From Paenibacillus qinlingensis (GTDB lineage: Bacteria > Bacillota > Bacilli > Paenibacillales > NBRC-103111): 64,000 nt of DNA. Of the stretch, positions 34,392-43,984 are shown one piece after another (position 1 is the first letter of the stretch; each line of letters opens with the position of its first letter). The translations under genes were made by a program, and so were the position numbers. The notes beneath the pieces are model-generated. The model worked only from the letters and a program-made list of their open reading frames with translations. It was not told the DNA's origin and made no database searches. The stretch is taken from NCBI RefSeq assembly GCF_013204845.1, contig NZ_JABMKY010000001.1:1-64000 (forward strand), in the 5' to 3' direction.

Positions 34392-35999
34392 TTGGTACAG
34401 ACCCTTTTGCAATTAACCGTCCACGATATATTGCAGCGACCGCTCTTTCATAAGGCCGAAGCAATTGCTACTGAAGAAGCTCTGGCCCGTAAAGTTCGCT
34501 GGGTTCACATTATGGAAGTCACGCAAGTCGGTCACCTTTTGAATGGAAACGAACTCATCCTTAGCACGGGAATTGGTTGGCAAGATAATGAGGAAACGAG
34601 CCTTTCGTTCCTGCAGCAATTGATCGACAACGGTGCTTCTGGCCTGTGTATCGAGCTTGGCACCTATACGAAGCAACCGCTTGAGAGTATGAAGGCGATT
34701 GCCCTGCAAGCGAATTTCCCACTTATTTTTTTCCATGAAGAAGTCCGTTACATTGATATCACACAGGATTTACATACGCATTTCATTCACCAACATCACA
34801 AAATGGTATCCGATCTAGAATCACTCTCCACCAAGCTCAATCAGCTGCTTCTGTCAGGCAAAGGTTTGCAACCACTTCTTAAACTCTTGCACGAGACGAC
34901 CCAAACACAGGTTGCTTTTTTCCCTTTCGATACGGATACTGCCGTTTTCGTACCTTCACTTCCCGTAGCTGATGGTGCAGCGTTTTATGAGAAATGGATA
35001 TATGGCGAAATGTTTCACCTTACGGATGTCAAAAACACGTTAGCCCATCGTCCAATCCTCGCACTAGAACATTTGTTCGCAGACCTGCTTTTATATGCCG
35101 AACAAGAGCTCAGCGAGTTCCAAATCCTTGCTTTGGATCGATGTGCAACTGCAATTGCCCAAGAGATGATGCGCACAACCTATATCGAAGAGAAAACCCG
35201 CTACAAACAGGATCTGTGGGTGACCGATTGGTTAGCCGGCAAGCATTCACTTCAGGATATTCGTGACTATGTCATGTCCATCAAACCTCCAATGAAACTA
35301 GGTTCAATTATTCTCTGTGTCTTCGATAAAGCCCTAGGAAGCAATGGATCCAGAGAGCAGGAAACACTCCTAATTCAGAAACAAATGATCGCCCGCTCCT
35401 TATTCGAAAGAGAAGGCTTTTATTTACTCCCTACCGTGTATGAGCACCGTATCGTCTTCATCCTCTTCGATCAAATGCCGTCTGGAACTAGCCATGAACG
35501 AATTTTACGTACGATCCAGCGCTTTCATAAAACGCAAGAAACACAGCTATTTCCAGCACTAATGGGCATTGGCCAAACAATTACCGATCCGCTCCACATT
35601 CAAGTCAGTTATAAAACTGCCTTACAAACGCTAGAGATCCAGAAAGATATCGGTGTTCTCCCGAAGCCTTTCTATCACGAACTTCACGTCTACAAAGTGA
35701 TCCTGCTTATGAAACAAACTGGCGAACTTACTTCCTACATTGACGGGTATCTCAGCGGGATTATCGCCTATGATCTCGAGAAAAATGGCCAGCTGCTGAA
35801 AACATTGCACATGTATCTAGCTCTATCCGGTTCGAAACAGGAAACAGCAAAGGAACTGTTCATTGTTAGGCAAACGCTATACCATCGGCTGGACAAAATT
35901 GCTGCGATCCTCGGAGACGATTTCATGCAGCCACAAAAGCGAATCGCACTCGAGCTCGCCCTACATGGGTACGAATATTTGAACGGAGCTATCCATTAA
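34392..35999 (+). CDS. pucR: PucR-family transcriptional regulator
   Basis: The 535-residue protein has the N-terminal PucR domain (LTVHDILQRPLFHKAEAIAT, with LLNGNELILSTGIGW) and the C-terminal PucR helix-turn-helix (LHMYLALSGSKQETAKELF and VRQTLYHRLDKIAAILG). The middle contains a GGDEF-like CdaR domain. The start is TTG, 7 bases after GTGGTGAT. It lies between divergent mmsA and the pyrimidine operon and probably activates both in response to pyrimidine or an intermediate. Its TAA overlaps the convergent gene stop. Confidence 0.88.
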   Translation: MVQTLLQLTVHDILQRPLFHKAEAIATEEALARKVRWVHIMEVTQVGHLLNGNELILSTGIGWQDNEETSLSFLQQLIDNGASGLCIELGTYTKQPLESMKAIALQANFPLIFFHEEVRYIDITQDLHTHFIHQHHKMVSDLESLSTKLNQLLLSGKGLQPLLKLLHETTQTQVAFFPFDTDTAVFVPSLPVADGAAFYEKWIYGEMFHLTDVKNTLAHRPILALEHLFADLLLYAEQELSEFQILALDRCATAIAQEMMRTTYIEEKTRYKQDLWVTDWLAGKHSLQDIRDYVMSIKPPMKLGSIILCVFDKALGSNGSREQETLLIQKQMIARSLFEREGFYLLPTVYEHRIVFILFDQMPSGTSHERILRTIQRFHKTQETQLFPALMGIGQTITDPLHIQVSYKTALQTLEIQKDIGVLPKPFYHELHVYKVILLMKQTGELTSYIDGYLSGIIAYDLEKNGQLLKTLHMYLALSGSKQETAKELFIVRQTLYHRLDKIAAILGDDFMQPQKRIALELALHGYEYLNGAIH

Positions 36000-36211
36000 G
36001 CTTTGGTTTTGCCTTGCGACAAAAGCACATTGACGTAATACTTCCTCGCGTTCGCCGTCGTCAAATGAAGCCGCGCCGTTTCACCGCCGGGGTGCTCGAG
36101 ATCCAGCCATGCCCCTTCTAGATCCTCGAGCACACCGACTATTTTGAATTTCAGGGCGACGTAGCCGTCAAGTTTTTGCTTTTCCGATTGAAATAGCTCA
36201 AATTCAGACAT
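35996..36211 (-). CDS. Small uncharacterised protein of the pyrimidine operon
   Basis: The 71-residue protein (MSEFELFQSEKQKLDGYVAL...) has predicted beta strands LKFKIVGVLEDLEGAWLDLE and ends basic (LSQGKTKA). It has no family I recognise and no membrane segment. AAGGAGGTG precedes the ATG, and the start overlaps the dihydropyrimidinase end by 8 bp, so it is clearly coupled to the operon. Suggested roles (chaperone, regulator or subunit of the cyclic amidohydrolase) are speculation. Confidence 0.75.
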   Translation of the reverse strand: MSEFELFQSEKQKLDGYVALKFKIVGVLEDLEGAWLDLEHPGGETARLHLTTANARKYYVNVLLSQGKTKA

Positions 36212-37646
36212 GAGGAACACCTCCTTGGACTCTTTCCTTCTTCGCCTGACTCACCTGCGAGGATGATGAAACATATGTTCCCCTCTTGATGAATTGGCCA
36301 TTTCCGGCTTCGCCTACGAATTGTTTATCCCGAATGACATAGGCTCCGCGAGACAACACCGTCACTGGCTCCCCTGTAATTTCAATGCCTTCGAACGGAT
36401 TATAATCCACGTTCATATGGTGGGTCTCGGCGGAGATCGTGCGCTTCACATTCGGATCAAAAATCACCATATCCGCATCCCCGCCGACCGCAATCGTCCC
36501 CTTTTTCGGGAATAGACCAAACAGCTTCGCGCTTCGCGTCGACACAATGTCCACGAACTGATTCAGTGTAATTCGGCCTTTCCCTACCCCTTCAGAGAAC
36601 AGAATAGAGAAACGATCCTCGATACAAGGCCCGCCGTTGGGAATTTTGCTGAAGTCCCCGAGCCCCAAATCTTTTTGACCGTTCCAATTAAACGAACACT
36701 GATCTGAGCCCAACGTCTGCAGCTGCCCCGTTTTCAATGCATTCCACAGCACGTCTTGGTGAAACTTCGGCCGAAGTGGCGGAGACCATACGTATTTCGC
36801 ACCTTCGAAATTCGGCTTTTCCAAATATGTTTGATCGAGCATCAAATACTGCGGACACGTTTCTCCCCAGATATCGACTCCACGATTGCGTGCTTCTGTA
36901 ATTTGCTGCACAGCCTCTTCACACGTCACATGCACTACATAGAGCTGAGAATTGGCTAGTTCTGTGAGCTTCGCAGCACGCCCTGTCGCTTCACCTTCAA
37001 TTAGGGATGGCCGTGTCAACGCGTGATAAATCGGATCCGTCTGACCCGCTTCGAGTGCTTCTTTAATCAAATACTCAATTACATCACCATTCTCTGCGTG
37101 TACCATCACGAGTGCGCCATGCTTTTTCGCCTCAAGTAAAGTCCTGTATAGTGTGCCGTCATCCGCCTGAAAGACGTTCTTATAAGCCATAAACACTTTA
37201 AGTGACGTGATGCCTTCATCATGAATCATGCTCGGCAGCTCTGCCAGCACCTCATCGTTGATTTCCGCAATCATAAGATGGAAGCTATAGTCAATGACGG
37301 CTTTGCCTTGTGCTTTCTGATGCCATGTCTGAACAGATTGATGGAGCGGTTTCCCTTTATTCGTCAAACAGAAATCGATCACCGTCGTCGTTCCCCCAAA
37401 GGCCGCAGCTATCGTGCCTGTCTCGAAATCATCTGCAGTGACCGTCCCGCCAAATGGCATATCCAGATGGGTATGTGGATCAATACCGCCAGGAAATACA
37501 TATTTCCCTGTGGCATCTACAATTTCGGCCCCTTCGCGTGCAAGGTTCAACCCGATTCCCGTAATAAGCCCATCTTCAATAAGAATATCCCCTTGATAAT
37601 GATCCGTTGCAGTGACAATCGTTCCATTCTTAATGAGTTTGGCCAT
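36204..37646 (-). CDS. hydA: Dihydropyrimidinase
   Basis: The metal site HTHLDMPFGG, the carboxylated Lys region SLKVFMAYKN, metal histidines in MVHAENGD and LYVVHVTCEEAV, the aspartate in LGSDQCSFNW, and the NYNPFEG-like DYNPFEG motif all match dihydropyrimidinase/D-hydantoinase (480 residues). It opens dihydrouracil or dihydrothymine to the N-carbamoyl beta-amino acid. The gene follows preA directly; its ribosome binding site lies within the preA end. Confidence 0.93.
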   Translation of the reverse strand: MAKLIKNGTIVTATDHYQGDILIEDGLITGIGLNLAREGAEIVDATGKYVFPGGIDPHTHLDMPFGGTVTADDFETGTIAAAFGGTTTVIDFCLTNKGKPLHQSVQTWHQKAQGKAVIDYSFHLMIAEINDEVLAELPSMIHDEGITSLKVFMAYKNVFQADDGTLYRTLLEAKKHGALVMVHAENGDVIEYLIKEALEAGQTDPIYHALTRPSLIEGEATGRAAKLTELANSQLYVVHVTCEEAVQQITEARNRGVDIWGETCPQYLMLDQTYLEKPNFEGAKYVWSPPLRPKFHQDVLWNALKTGQLQTLGSDQCSFNWNGQKDLGLGDFSKIPNGGPCIEDRFSILFSEGVGKGRITLNQFVDIVSTRSAKLFGLFPKKGTIAVGGDADMVIFDPNVKRTISAETHHMNVDYNPFEGIEITGEPVTVLSRGAYVIRDKQFVGEAGNGQFIKRGTYVSSSSQVSQAKKERVQGGVPHV

Positions 37647-37648
37647 GA

Positions 37649-38944
37649 CTACACAGCCTCCTTCTTATCGGCATCTTTTCCTTCTGTCAGCTTGGCAACA
37701 GCCGTTTGACGCTCGTTCCACGTCATTGGCTCCTCGGTTCCCTTCACCTCAACCATGGAGATCGCTCCATCTACGGGGCACACAATCGCGCATAAGTTAC
37801 AGCCTACACAGTCTTCTTCCCTCACCTGCAAAAAGGACTTCCCTTGCTCATCCGTATGTCGCTCAATGCATTGATGCGAGGTATCCTCGCAGGCAATATG
37901 GCACTTATTGCAGTTAATACACGTTTCCGTGTCGATCTTGGCAACGACGGCATAGTTCAAATCCAAATTTCCCCAATCCGAATAGCGCGGAACGGATTTC
38001 CCGATCAGTTCGGAGACGCTGGCTAATCCTTTTTCATCCAAATAGTTGTTCAGCCCATCGATCATATCCTCCACAATCCGGAAGCCATGATGCATGGCGG
38101 CTGTGCACACTTGGACACCTGTTGCACCCATAAGCATAAATTCAACCGCATCGCGCCAATTGGAAATGCCGCCAATGCCGGAAATCGGAATGTTCACCCC
38201 TGGATTACGCGCGCAATCCGCAACCATATGAAGGGCAATGGGCTTCACAGCAGGACCGCAATAACCTCCGTGTGAGCCTTTGCCGCCGACATGTGGAATC
38301 GTGTTCCACGAGTCTATGTCAACGCCTGCGAGCGAATTAATCGTATTGATGAGCGAGATCGCATCTGCCCCGCCACGAACCGCTGCTAAAGCGGTGCTCG
38401 TGATATCCGTGATGTTCGGCGTCAGCTTGACGATCACAGGTGTCTGTGCCGCTTCCTTCGCCCACATCGTCTGCGCTTCTACAAGATCAGGCTGCTGCCC
38501 AGACGCCGCTCCCATTCCACGCTCCGCCATACCGTGCGGACATCCGAAGTTCAGTTCAAGGCCGTCTACGCCAACGGCTTCGACCTTCTTGACGATCTCA
38601 TGCCACTTCTCTCGCTTGGGCTCAACCATCAGAGAAACCACTAGCGCATGATTTGGAAATCGCTTCTTTGTTTCATAAATTTCCTTCAGATTAACCTCCA
38701 ACGGACGGTCAGTGATCAGCTCGATATTATTAAATCCTGCAACACGTTGTCCGTTAAAATGTACAGCTGCGAAGCGCGAGGATGTATTGATAATGGGATC
38801 ACCAAGCGTTTTCCACACGGCTCCTCCCCATCCCGCTTCAAAAGCCCGTTGAACCTGATACCCCGTGTTCGTTGGCGGAGCCGATGCCAACCAGAAAGGG
38901 TTGGGTGAATTAATTCCAGCTAGATTCGTTCGTAAATCAGCCAT
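37649..38944 (-). CDS. preA: NAD-dependent dihydropyrimidine dehydrogenase subunit PreA
   Basis: An FMN TIM barrel of the DHODH family (NLAGINSPNPFWLASAPPT, ELNFGCPHGMAERGMG) is followed by two C-terminal 4Fe-4S motifs, CINCNKCHIACE and CVGCNLCAIVCP. Together with PreT it reduces uracil and thymine to dihydropyrimidines. Length (431) is normal. AGGAGGG precedes the ATG. It is encoded between PreT and dihydropyrimidinase, in pathway order. Confidence 0.94.
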   Translation of the reverse strand: MADLRTNLAGINSPNPFWLASAPPTNTGYQVQRAFEAGWGGAVWKTLGDPIINTSSRFAAVHFNGQRVAGFNNIELITDRPLEVNLKEIYETKKRFPNHALVVSLMVEPKREKWHEIVKKVEAVGVDGLELNFGCPHGMAERGMGAASGQQPDLVEAQTMWAKEAAQTPVIVKLTPNITDITSTALAAVRGGADAISLINTINSLAGVDIDSWNTIPHVGGKGSHGGYCGPAVKPIALHMVADCARNPGVNIPISGIGGISNWRDAVEFMLMGATGVQVCTAAMHHGFRIVEDMIDGLNNYLDEKGLASVSELIGKSVPRYSDWGNLDLNYAVVAKIDTETCINCNKCHIACEDTSHQCIERHTDEQGKSFLQVREEDCVGCNLCAIVCPVDGAISMVEVKGTEEPMTWNERQTAVAKLTEGKDADKKEAV

Positions 38945-38977
38945 GCTGAATCCCTCCTGATTCTGAAGTAACCCTAC

Positions 38978-40348
38978 CTAAGCTGATGCCTCTTGCCCCT
39001 TCACCAACCCCTTATATATCGCATAAGCCGCTAGTTTACCTTGTTGTGCAGCTGATACGACCATGGCTTCGCCCTGTCCATCTCCGAAAATAACATCACC
39101 GGCTGCGAACACCTTCGGATTCGATGTCATTCCAGAAGCTGCGTCTACCAACGTTACTGTGCCCCTTGAATGAGCGAGTCCGAACTGCTCAATCAGCGAG
39201 ATATGTTTCGTCTGGCCGATCGCCTTGATCACCGCGTCCACGTCGATGATAAATTCAGAACCTGCAATAGGTACCGGGCGCTTGCGACCTCCGTCATCAG
39301 TCACAAGAAGCTCCATCCGTAGACACTCGATGCCAATGACGTTCCCCTGCTCATCACCGAGGATCCGTTTCGGCGCCGTCAACCACTGAAAGGCAACGCC
39401 ATCGAGCTTCGCAAACTCATATTCAAAATCATACGCGGTCATTTCTTCTTGTGTTCGTCTGTAAACGATTTGCACATTATCCGCACCAAGTCTGACAGAG
39501 CACGTAGCCGCATCTATGGCGGTATTCCCCGCGCCAATCACAGCAATTCGCTTCCCTACGAGAGACTCATCTAGATCTGGTGCCGTTTTCGTCGACTCTA
39601 CGAAATCAATGGCGTCATAGACACCGGTCAATTCTTCACCATCGATGCCTAGCATGGGCACTTTAGACATCCCAACCGCGATCACCACCGCGTCGTAATC
39701 ACTTATCAATTCAGCAGCACTGACGTCAACTCCGACACGTGTGTTCATCCTAAATTCAACACCAAGCTGCCTGACTTGCTCGACCTCCCAAAGCGAGATT
39801 TCCTGCGGAAGTCGGAACGATACGATGCCGTACGTATCTAAGCCGCCAGCTTGCTCCTTCGCTTCGAATACAGTCACCTTAAAGCCGAAGCGAGCTAACT
39901 CACGAGCTGCCGCAAGTCCCGCAGGTCCGCTGCCCACAACCGCAATCGTTTTACCATTACTTGCCCCTGCTTTAAATAAAATCTGCTCATTCTTAATGGC
40001 CCAGTCGGTTGCATACCGCTGCAACTGGCCAATTAAGATAGGCTTGGACGAATGATTGAGAACACATGCCCCTTCGCATAGTTCCTCTGTGGGACATACT
40101 CGCGAACAGGAAGCGCCAACAGGATTGGCATCCATAATCGTTCTGGCGGAGCCTTTTAGATTGCCAGTGGCGATCTTTTTAATAAAGGAAGGGATATCAA
40201 TGCCTGTTGGACAAGCGTGCGTGCAAGGAGCGTCATAACAAAACAAGCACCGGTTCGATTCTTCGATCGCCTCTTTAGGCTTCATACCCGCCTTTACTTC
40301 CGCAAAGTTACGCTTCAATTCCGTTAGTGAAATAAATGTCGTACCCAT
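38978..40348 (-). CDS. preT: NAD-dependent dihydropyrimidine dehydrogenase subunit PreT
   Basis: The N-terminal cysteine-rich GltD-like region (RCLFCYDAPCTHACPTGI, CSRVCPTEELCEGACV) binds 4Fe-4S clusters. The FAD motif VVGSGPAGLAAARELARFG and NAD motif AVIGAGNTAIDAATCSVRLG follow. This is the electron-input subunit of PreTA. ATG at 40348 with GGAGGAG upstream gives 456 residues; the longer frame from 40381 overlaps the amidase gene and is less likely. Confidence 0.93.
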   Translation of the reverse strand: MGTTFISLTELKRNFAEVKAGMKPKEAIEESNRCLFCYDAPCTHACPTGIDIPSFIKKIATGNLKGSARTIMDANPVGASCSRVCPTEELCEGACVLNHSSKPILIGQLQRYATDWAIKNEQILFKAGASNGKTIAVVGSGPAGLAAARELARFGFKVTVFEAKEQAGGLDTYGIVSFRLPQEISLWEVEQVRQLGVEFRMNTRVGVDVSAAELISDYDAVVIAVGMSKVPMLGIDGEELTGVYDAIDFVESTKTAPDLDESLVGKRIAVIGAGNTAIDAATCSVRLGADNVQIVYRRTQEEMTAYDFEYEFAKLDGVAFQWLTAPKRILGDEQGNVIGIECLRMELLVTDDGGRKRPVPIAGSEFIIDVDAVIKAIGQTKHISLIEQFGLAHSRGTVTLVDAASGMTSNPKVFAAGDVIFGDGQGEAMVVSAAQQGKLAAYAIYKGLVKGQEASA

Positions 40349-40364
40349 CTTCGCTCCTCCTCCC

Positions 40365-41636
40365 TCATTTAAAGTTGCCAACTTTGTCTACAACCATCTG
40401 GCGGGCGGTTCGGTATAGAAGCTCCGTCCCCAAGGTAATATCCTCTGGGCTAGCATATTCCTTCGGATTGTGACTAATACCCGCTAGGCAGCGCACGAAA
40501 ATCATGCCGTAATCGCACACATATGACATGGATAACGAATCATGAAAAGGACCACTCATAAGCTCAGGCGGGTTGATCCCCATTAAGCCCGCTTCCTTGT
40601 GCAGCGCAGCTTTAATCCAATTCGCACAATAGCGAGGATCGCTATTCGTATCTTCTCGAATTGTATAAGTGAGTCCATGCTCACAGGCTACGTTCTCGAT
40701 GACACTAAGGAGTTCCGCCTCAAGCGCGTTTCGACGGCAGATATCGATGTCTCGTAAATCAATTGTAAAGCTGACTTTCTCGGGGATAATGTTGCGAGAA
40801 TTAGGAAAAACCGAAAGTGACCCGACAGTCCCAACGGTTGGAGCGCTTGGTTCACGACGAACAAGTTCGTTCAGCGCAACGATGATCTTAGCACTGCCTA
40901 GCAGGGCATCTTGCCGCATCGACATCGGTACGGAGCCAGCATGACCCGCGAAGCCCGTCACTTCCACGGTGAGCCATAAGGGACCGGAGATGCCGCTCAC
41001 GATACCGATCGGCTCATTGAGAGATTCCAAGATTGGCCCCTGTTCGATATGTAGCTCCAGAAAAGCGCCAATTCGGCCATCTTGGAACATATAGCCTTCC
41101 ATATTCGCTGGATCACAGCCGAATTCCAACAGCGCTTCACGGCGGGTGACACCGTTTTTATCAGTACGTTCCAACTCATCCGCTTCGAGTTTACCCGTCA
41201 TGCCTCTTACACCGAACAACCCTTTATTGAAGCGACAGCCTTCCTCATCACAGAAAGCAACAACTTCAACATTACATGCGGGTGTCACACCTTGTTCCAC
41301 CATCGTTTGCACAGCTTCTATCGCGCCAAGCACACCGATTGCCCCATCGAACCGCCCTCCATAGGGCTGTGAATCCACATGCGAACCGAGCATTAACACA
41401 GGAGCTTCCTGATCTCTCCCGCGCCATACGCCGATTAGATTAGCGAAGGGATCGATATAAGCCTCCATACCAGCTTCTTCCATCCAGGATTTCACAAGCT
41501 CCACACCAGCTCGATCTTCTTTCGATAGCGCAAGTCTGCATACGCCCGTTTCACCGATTTTCCCAATTTGTGCTAAATCATGAATGTGCTGTCCAAGACG
41601 TTCTGCATTGATTTGGATAGGTTGCATTGTAGACAA
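40365..41636 (-). CDS. hyuC: Zn-dependent amidase (beta-ureidopropionase / allantoate amidohydrolase type)
   Basis: The M20-family enzyme shows GSHVDSQPYGGRFDGAIGVL (metal ligands), FCDEEGCRFN and LELHIEQGPILE, the signature of N-carbamoyl amino acid amidases. In this locus it should release ammonia and carbon dioxide from N-carbamoyl-beta-alanine. No ATG is well placed at the front. TTG at 41636 lies 9 bases after AAGGA and is preferred; TTG 41642 or ATG 41627 are possible. It begins about 6 bp beyond the aminotransferase stop. Confidence 0.9.
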   Translation of the reverse strand: MSTMQPIQINAERLGQHIHDLAQIGKIGETGVCRLALSKEDRAGVELVKSWMEEAGMEAYIDPFANLIGVWRGRDQEAPVLMLGSHVDSQPYGGRFDGAIGVLGAIEAVQTMVEQGVTPACNVEVVAFCDEEGCRFNKGLFGVRGMTGKLEADELERTDKNGVTRREALLEFGCDPANMEGYMFQDGRIGAFLELHIEQGPILESLNEPIGIVSGISGPLWLTVEVTGFAGHAGSVPMSMRQDALLGSAKIIVALNELVRREPSAPTVGTVGSLSVFPNSRNIIPEKVSFTIDLRDIDICRRNALEAELLSVIENVACEHGLTYTIREDTNSDPRYCANWIKAALHKEAGLMGINPPELMSGPFHDSLSMSYVCDYGMIFVRCLAGISHNPKEYASPEDITLGTELLYRTARQMVVDKVGNFK

Positions 41637-41642
41637 GTCCAA

Positions 41643-43016
41643 TCATCCTTTCTCTTGCTCGTTGCCAAACACACTGAGTAAGGTTTCAATCATGAAATTC
41701 ACATCTTCATCCGTAGAGGATAATGGCGGACTGAGCGTAATGATATTGGCGTAGCCAGGAACGGTATCCCCATTCTTACCGACGAGCAGTCCCTTACTTT
41801 TGCAAGCTAGTATAATGTTTGTTACCCGTTCTACCGAAGCGGGAATCTTCGATTTCCGATCCTCTACCAACTCAATCCCCATAGCCGATCCGAAAATCCG
41901 GATTTCCCCGACATGAGGATGCTCATTCAACGGATCTAATCGAGCTCTGAATGCTTGCCCAATCTCAGCCGAACGCTCAACAAGCCCCTCACGCTCAATA
42001 ATGTCGAGATTCGTTAAGGCGACTTTACAGGAAACAGGATTTCCACCAAACGTATTGACATGTCTAAAATGGCTAGTTGCTTCTTTCTCTTTGAAAGAAT
42101 CGTATAATTCGGCTGATACAGCGGTGGCTGAAAGAGGCGAATAGGCGCTTGTTAACCCTTTGGCCATCGTGACAATGTCCGGTCTTACCCCATAATTCTG
42201 ATGACCGAAGGGCTTGCCCGAGCGCCCAAAACCACAAATGACCTCATCAACAATTAGCAAGACATCGTATTGATCACAAATACTTCTAACCGCCGGTAAA
42301 TAACCCTCGTGAGGAACAAGCATTCCACCGCCAGTAATAACAGGCTCCAGAATCACACCAGCAACGGAATCTGCGCCCTCCCACACGATGGCATTCTCGA
42401 TTGCTTTGACACATTGTAAGGAGCAGGTTTCTTTCGTCTGTCCGAACGGGCAACGATAACAATAAGGCGGGGGCACATGCTGGAAGCCTACACCAAGCGG
42501 TTCATATTTCAACTTGCGTTGTGCTTGACCCGTTGCTCCCAATGCACCCATGGAATTTCCATGATACGCTCGGTGCCTTGAAATAAACTTATGTTTACTG
42601 GGTTTTCCATTCTGGTGGTGATATTGACGGGCGATTTTGAACGCGACTTCATTCGCATCTGATCCTGAATTGGAGTAAAAAATGCGGTACTCCCCTTCGA
42701 GCCATTCATTCAATTTCGCCGCTAACTCAATAGCCGGTATATGGGATTGAACCAATGTCGCATAAGCAATCTTCATCATTTGATCAGCGGCTGCTTCAGC
42801 AATTTCACGCCTTCCATGGCCGACATTCACGCACCATAAGCCTGACATGCCGTCCAAATAGCGGTTACCGTCAATATCAGTTACCCAACTGCCCTCGCCG
42901 GAAGCGATAATCATGGGATTCTCATTATGTGGGGACATATGATGCCACACATATTTGCGATCTTTCTCTAGCAGCTCCTCTTTAACCAATGGATCAACGT
43001 CATCTTGAGCGCTCAT
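41643..43016 (-). CDS. Class III aminotransferase, likely beta-alanine/3-aminoisobutyrate:pyruvate
   Basis: PLP-dependent class III fold: NSGSDANEVAFKIARQYHH, HRAYHGNSMGALGATGQ, LLIVDEVICGFGRSGKPFG, the PLP Lys in TMAKGLTSAY, and FRHVNTFGGNPVSC. In the pyrimidine operon it should transaminate beta-alanine or 3-aminoisobutyrate to the semialdehyde oxidised by the mmsA product. A CYRCPFGQTKETCSLQC cysteine cluster could bind metal. ATG at 43016 follows GGAGG by 8 bases. Confidence 0.85.
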   Translation of the reverse strand: MSAQDDVDPLVKEELLEKDRKYVWHHMSPHNENPMIIASGEGSWVTDIDGNRYLDGMSGLWCVNVGHGRREIAEAAADQMMKIAYATLVQSHIPAIELAAKLNEWLEGEYRIFYSNSGSDANEVAFKIARQYHHQNGKPSKHKFISRHRAYHGNSMGALGATGQAQRKLKYEPLGVGFQHVPPPYCYRCPFGQTKETCSLQCVKAIENAIVWEGADSVAGVILEPVITGGGMLVPHEGYLPAVRSICDQYDVLLIVDEVICGFGRSGKPFGHQNYGVRPDIVTMAKGLTSAYSPLSATAVSAELYDSFKEKEATSHFRHVNTFGGNPVSCKVALTNLDIIEREGLVERSAEIGQAFRARLDPLNEHPHVGEIRIFGSAMGIELVEDRKSKIPASVERVTNIILACKSKGLLVGKNGDTVPGYANIITLSPPLSSTDEDVNFMIETLLSVFGNEQEKG

Positions 43017-43180
43017 AAGCAGTTCCTCCATCTCTTGTCCATTCGTTCTTACTCTATTTCTATGTTCAAAAAGAGGATGTCATCCCTAGCTTTAGTTGTT
43101 ATTTTTCAATTGGTAGACTTGGTTTTGGCAGAGTTGAAGGTTGGGGGTTAACGAAAGGAAACCTTAGCATTGTTTAAAAG

Positions 43181-43984
43181 TTACTCTTCAGAGGATTCGC
43201 TTCCCTCATAAACAGACTTTCGAATTGCAGTGGTTAATTCCTGAAAAAGTGGGGATTCCCGCGTTTGCAAAATGCGATCGCCACCTAATGGGATCTGGTG
43301 GATCGCATGTACACGACCTGGATTTGCGGATAAGACGATGATCCGATTCGAGAGGAATACGGCCTCAGGTACACTTCGGGTGACAAAAACGATGGTTTTG
43401 TTCATTTTCTTCTTTATTTCCAGTAAATCCAATTGTAATTTGTCCTTCGTAAATTCGTCCAAGGTTGAGAAGGGTTCATCCATAAAGAGTATGGGAGGAT
43501 CGAGGGATAACGCACGTGCTATAGCAACTCTTATTTGCATACCAACGCTGAGCTGCCAGGGGTAATAATCCTTAAACTTTGTTAATCCGACGGTATCGAG
43601 TACTTGGTCTACCCTATCTTGGTACGAATGTCGGGATTGTTCGTGAACTTCCAGCGGCAGTTCGATATTCTCTCGTACAGTCCGCCATTCAAATAAGTTA
43701 GGTGTTCGAAAAATAATGCCGAATTTCCGGCGCAGCCTCACTTCCTTGGGGTGTTCCTTCTGAATCGTAATCTGCCCACTGGAGGGCTGTAAAAGATCAG
43801 CCATAAGTCGAAGCAACGTTGATTTGCCGCAGCATGAAGGTCCTAATACTGTGACGAATTCATTCTGCCCAACATCAAAGGTAATGTTCTGAAGGACGGT
43901 CACTTGCCTCCCTTTTTTACCGAACACCATACCGACGCCATCCAATGAAATTTCCACTTTCTGACGGGAAAAGTCTGAATTCAC
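43181..43984 (-). CDS. ABC transporter ATPase of the SsuB/TauB type, apparently degenerate
   Basis: The 267-residue protein is plainly an SsuB/TauB/ThiZ-like ATPase but departs from consensus at key sites. Walker A is GPSCCGKST, the Q-loop Gln is Arg (FRTPNLFEW), the signature reads LSVGMQIR, and the H-loop His is Arg (FVTRSVPEA). The Walker A Lys and Walker B FMDEP remain. No permease or binding protein gene is adjacent. GTG at 43984 follows AAGGAGG. It lies at the head of the pyrimidine operon and may be a remnant of a pyrimidine importer. Confidence 0.82.
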   Translation of the reverse strand: MNSDFSRQKVEISLDGVGMVFGKKGRQVTVLQNITFDVGQNEFVTVLGPSCCGKSTLLRLMADLLQPSSGQITIQKEHPKEVRLRRKFGIIFRTPNLFEWRTVRENIELPLEVHEQSRHSYQDRVDQVLDTVGLTKFKDYYPWQLSVGMQIRVAIARALSLDPPILFMDEPFSTLDEFTKDKLQLDLLEIKKKMNKTIVFVTRSVPEAVFLSNRIIVLSANPGRVHAIHQIPLGGDRILQTRESPLFQELTTAIRKSVYEGSESSEE

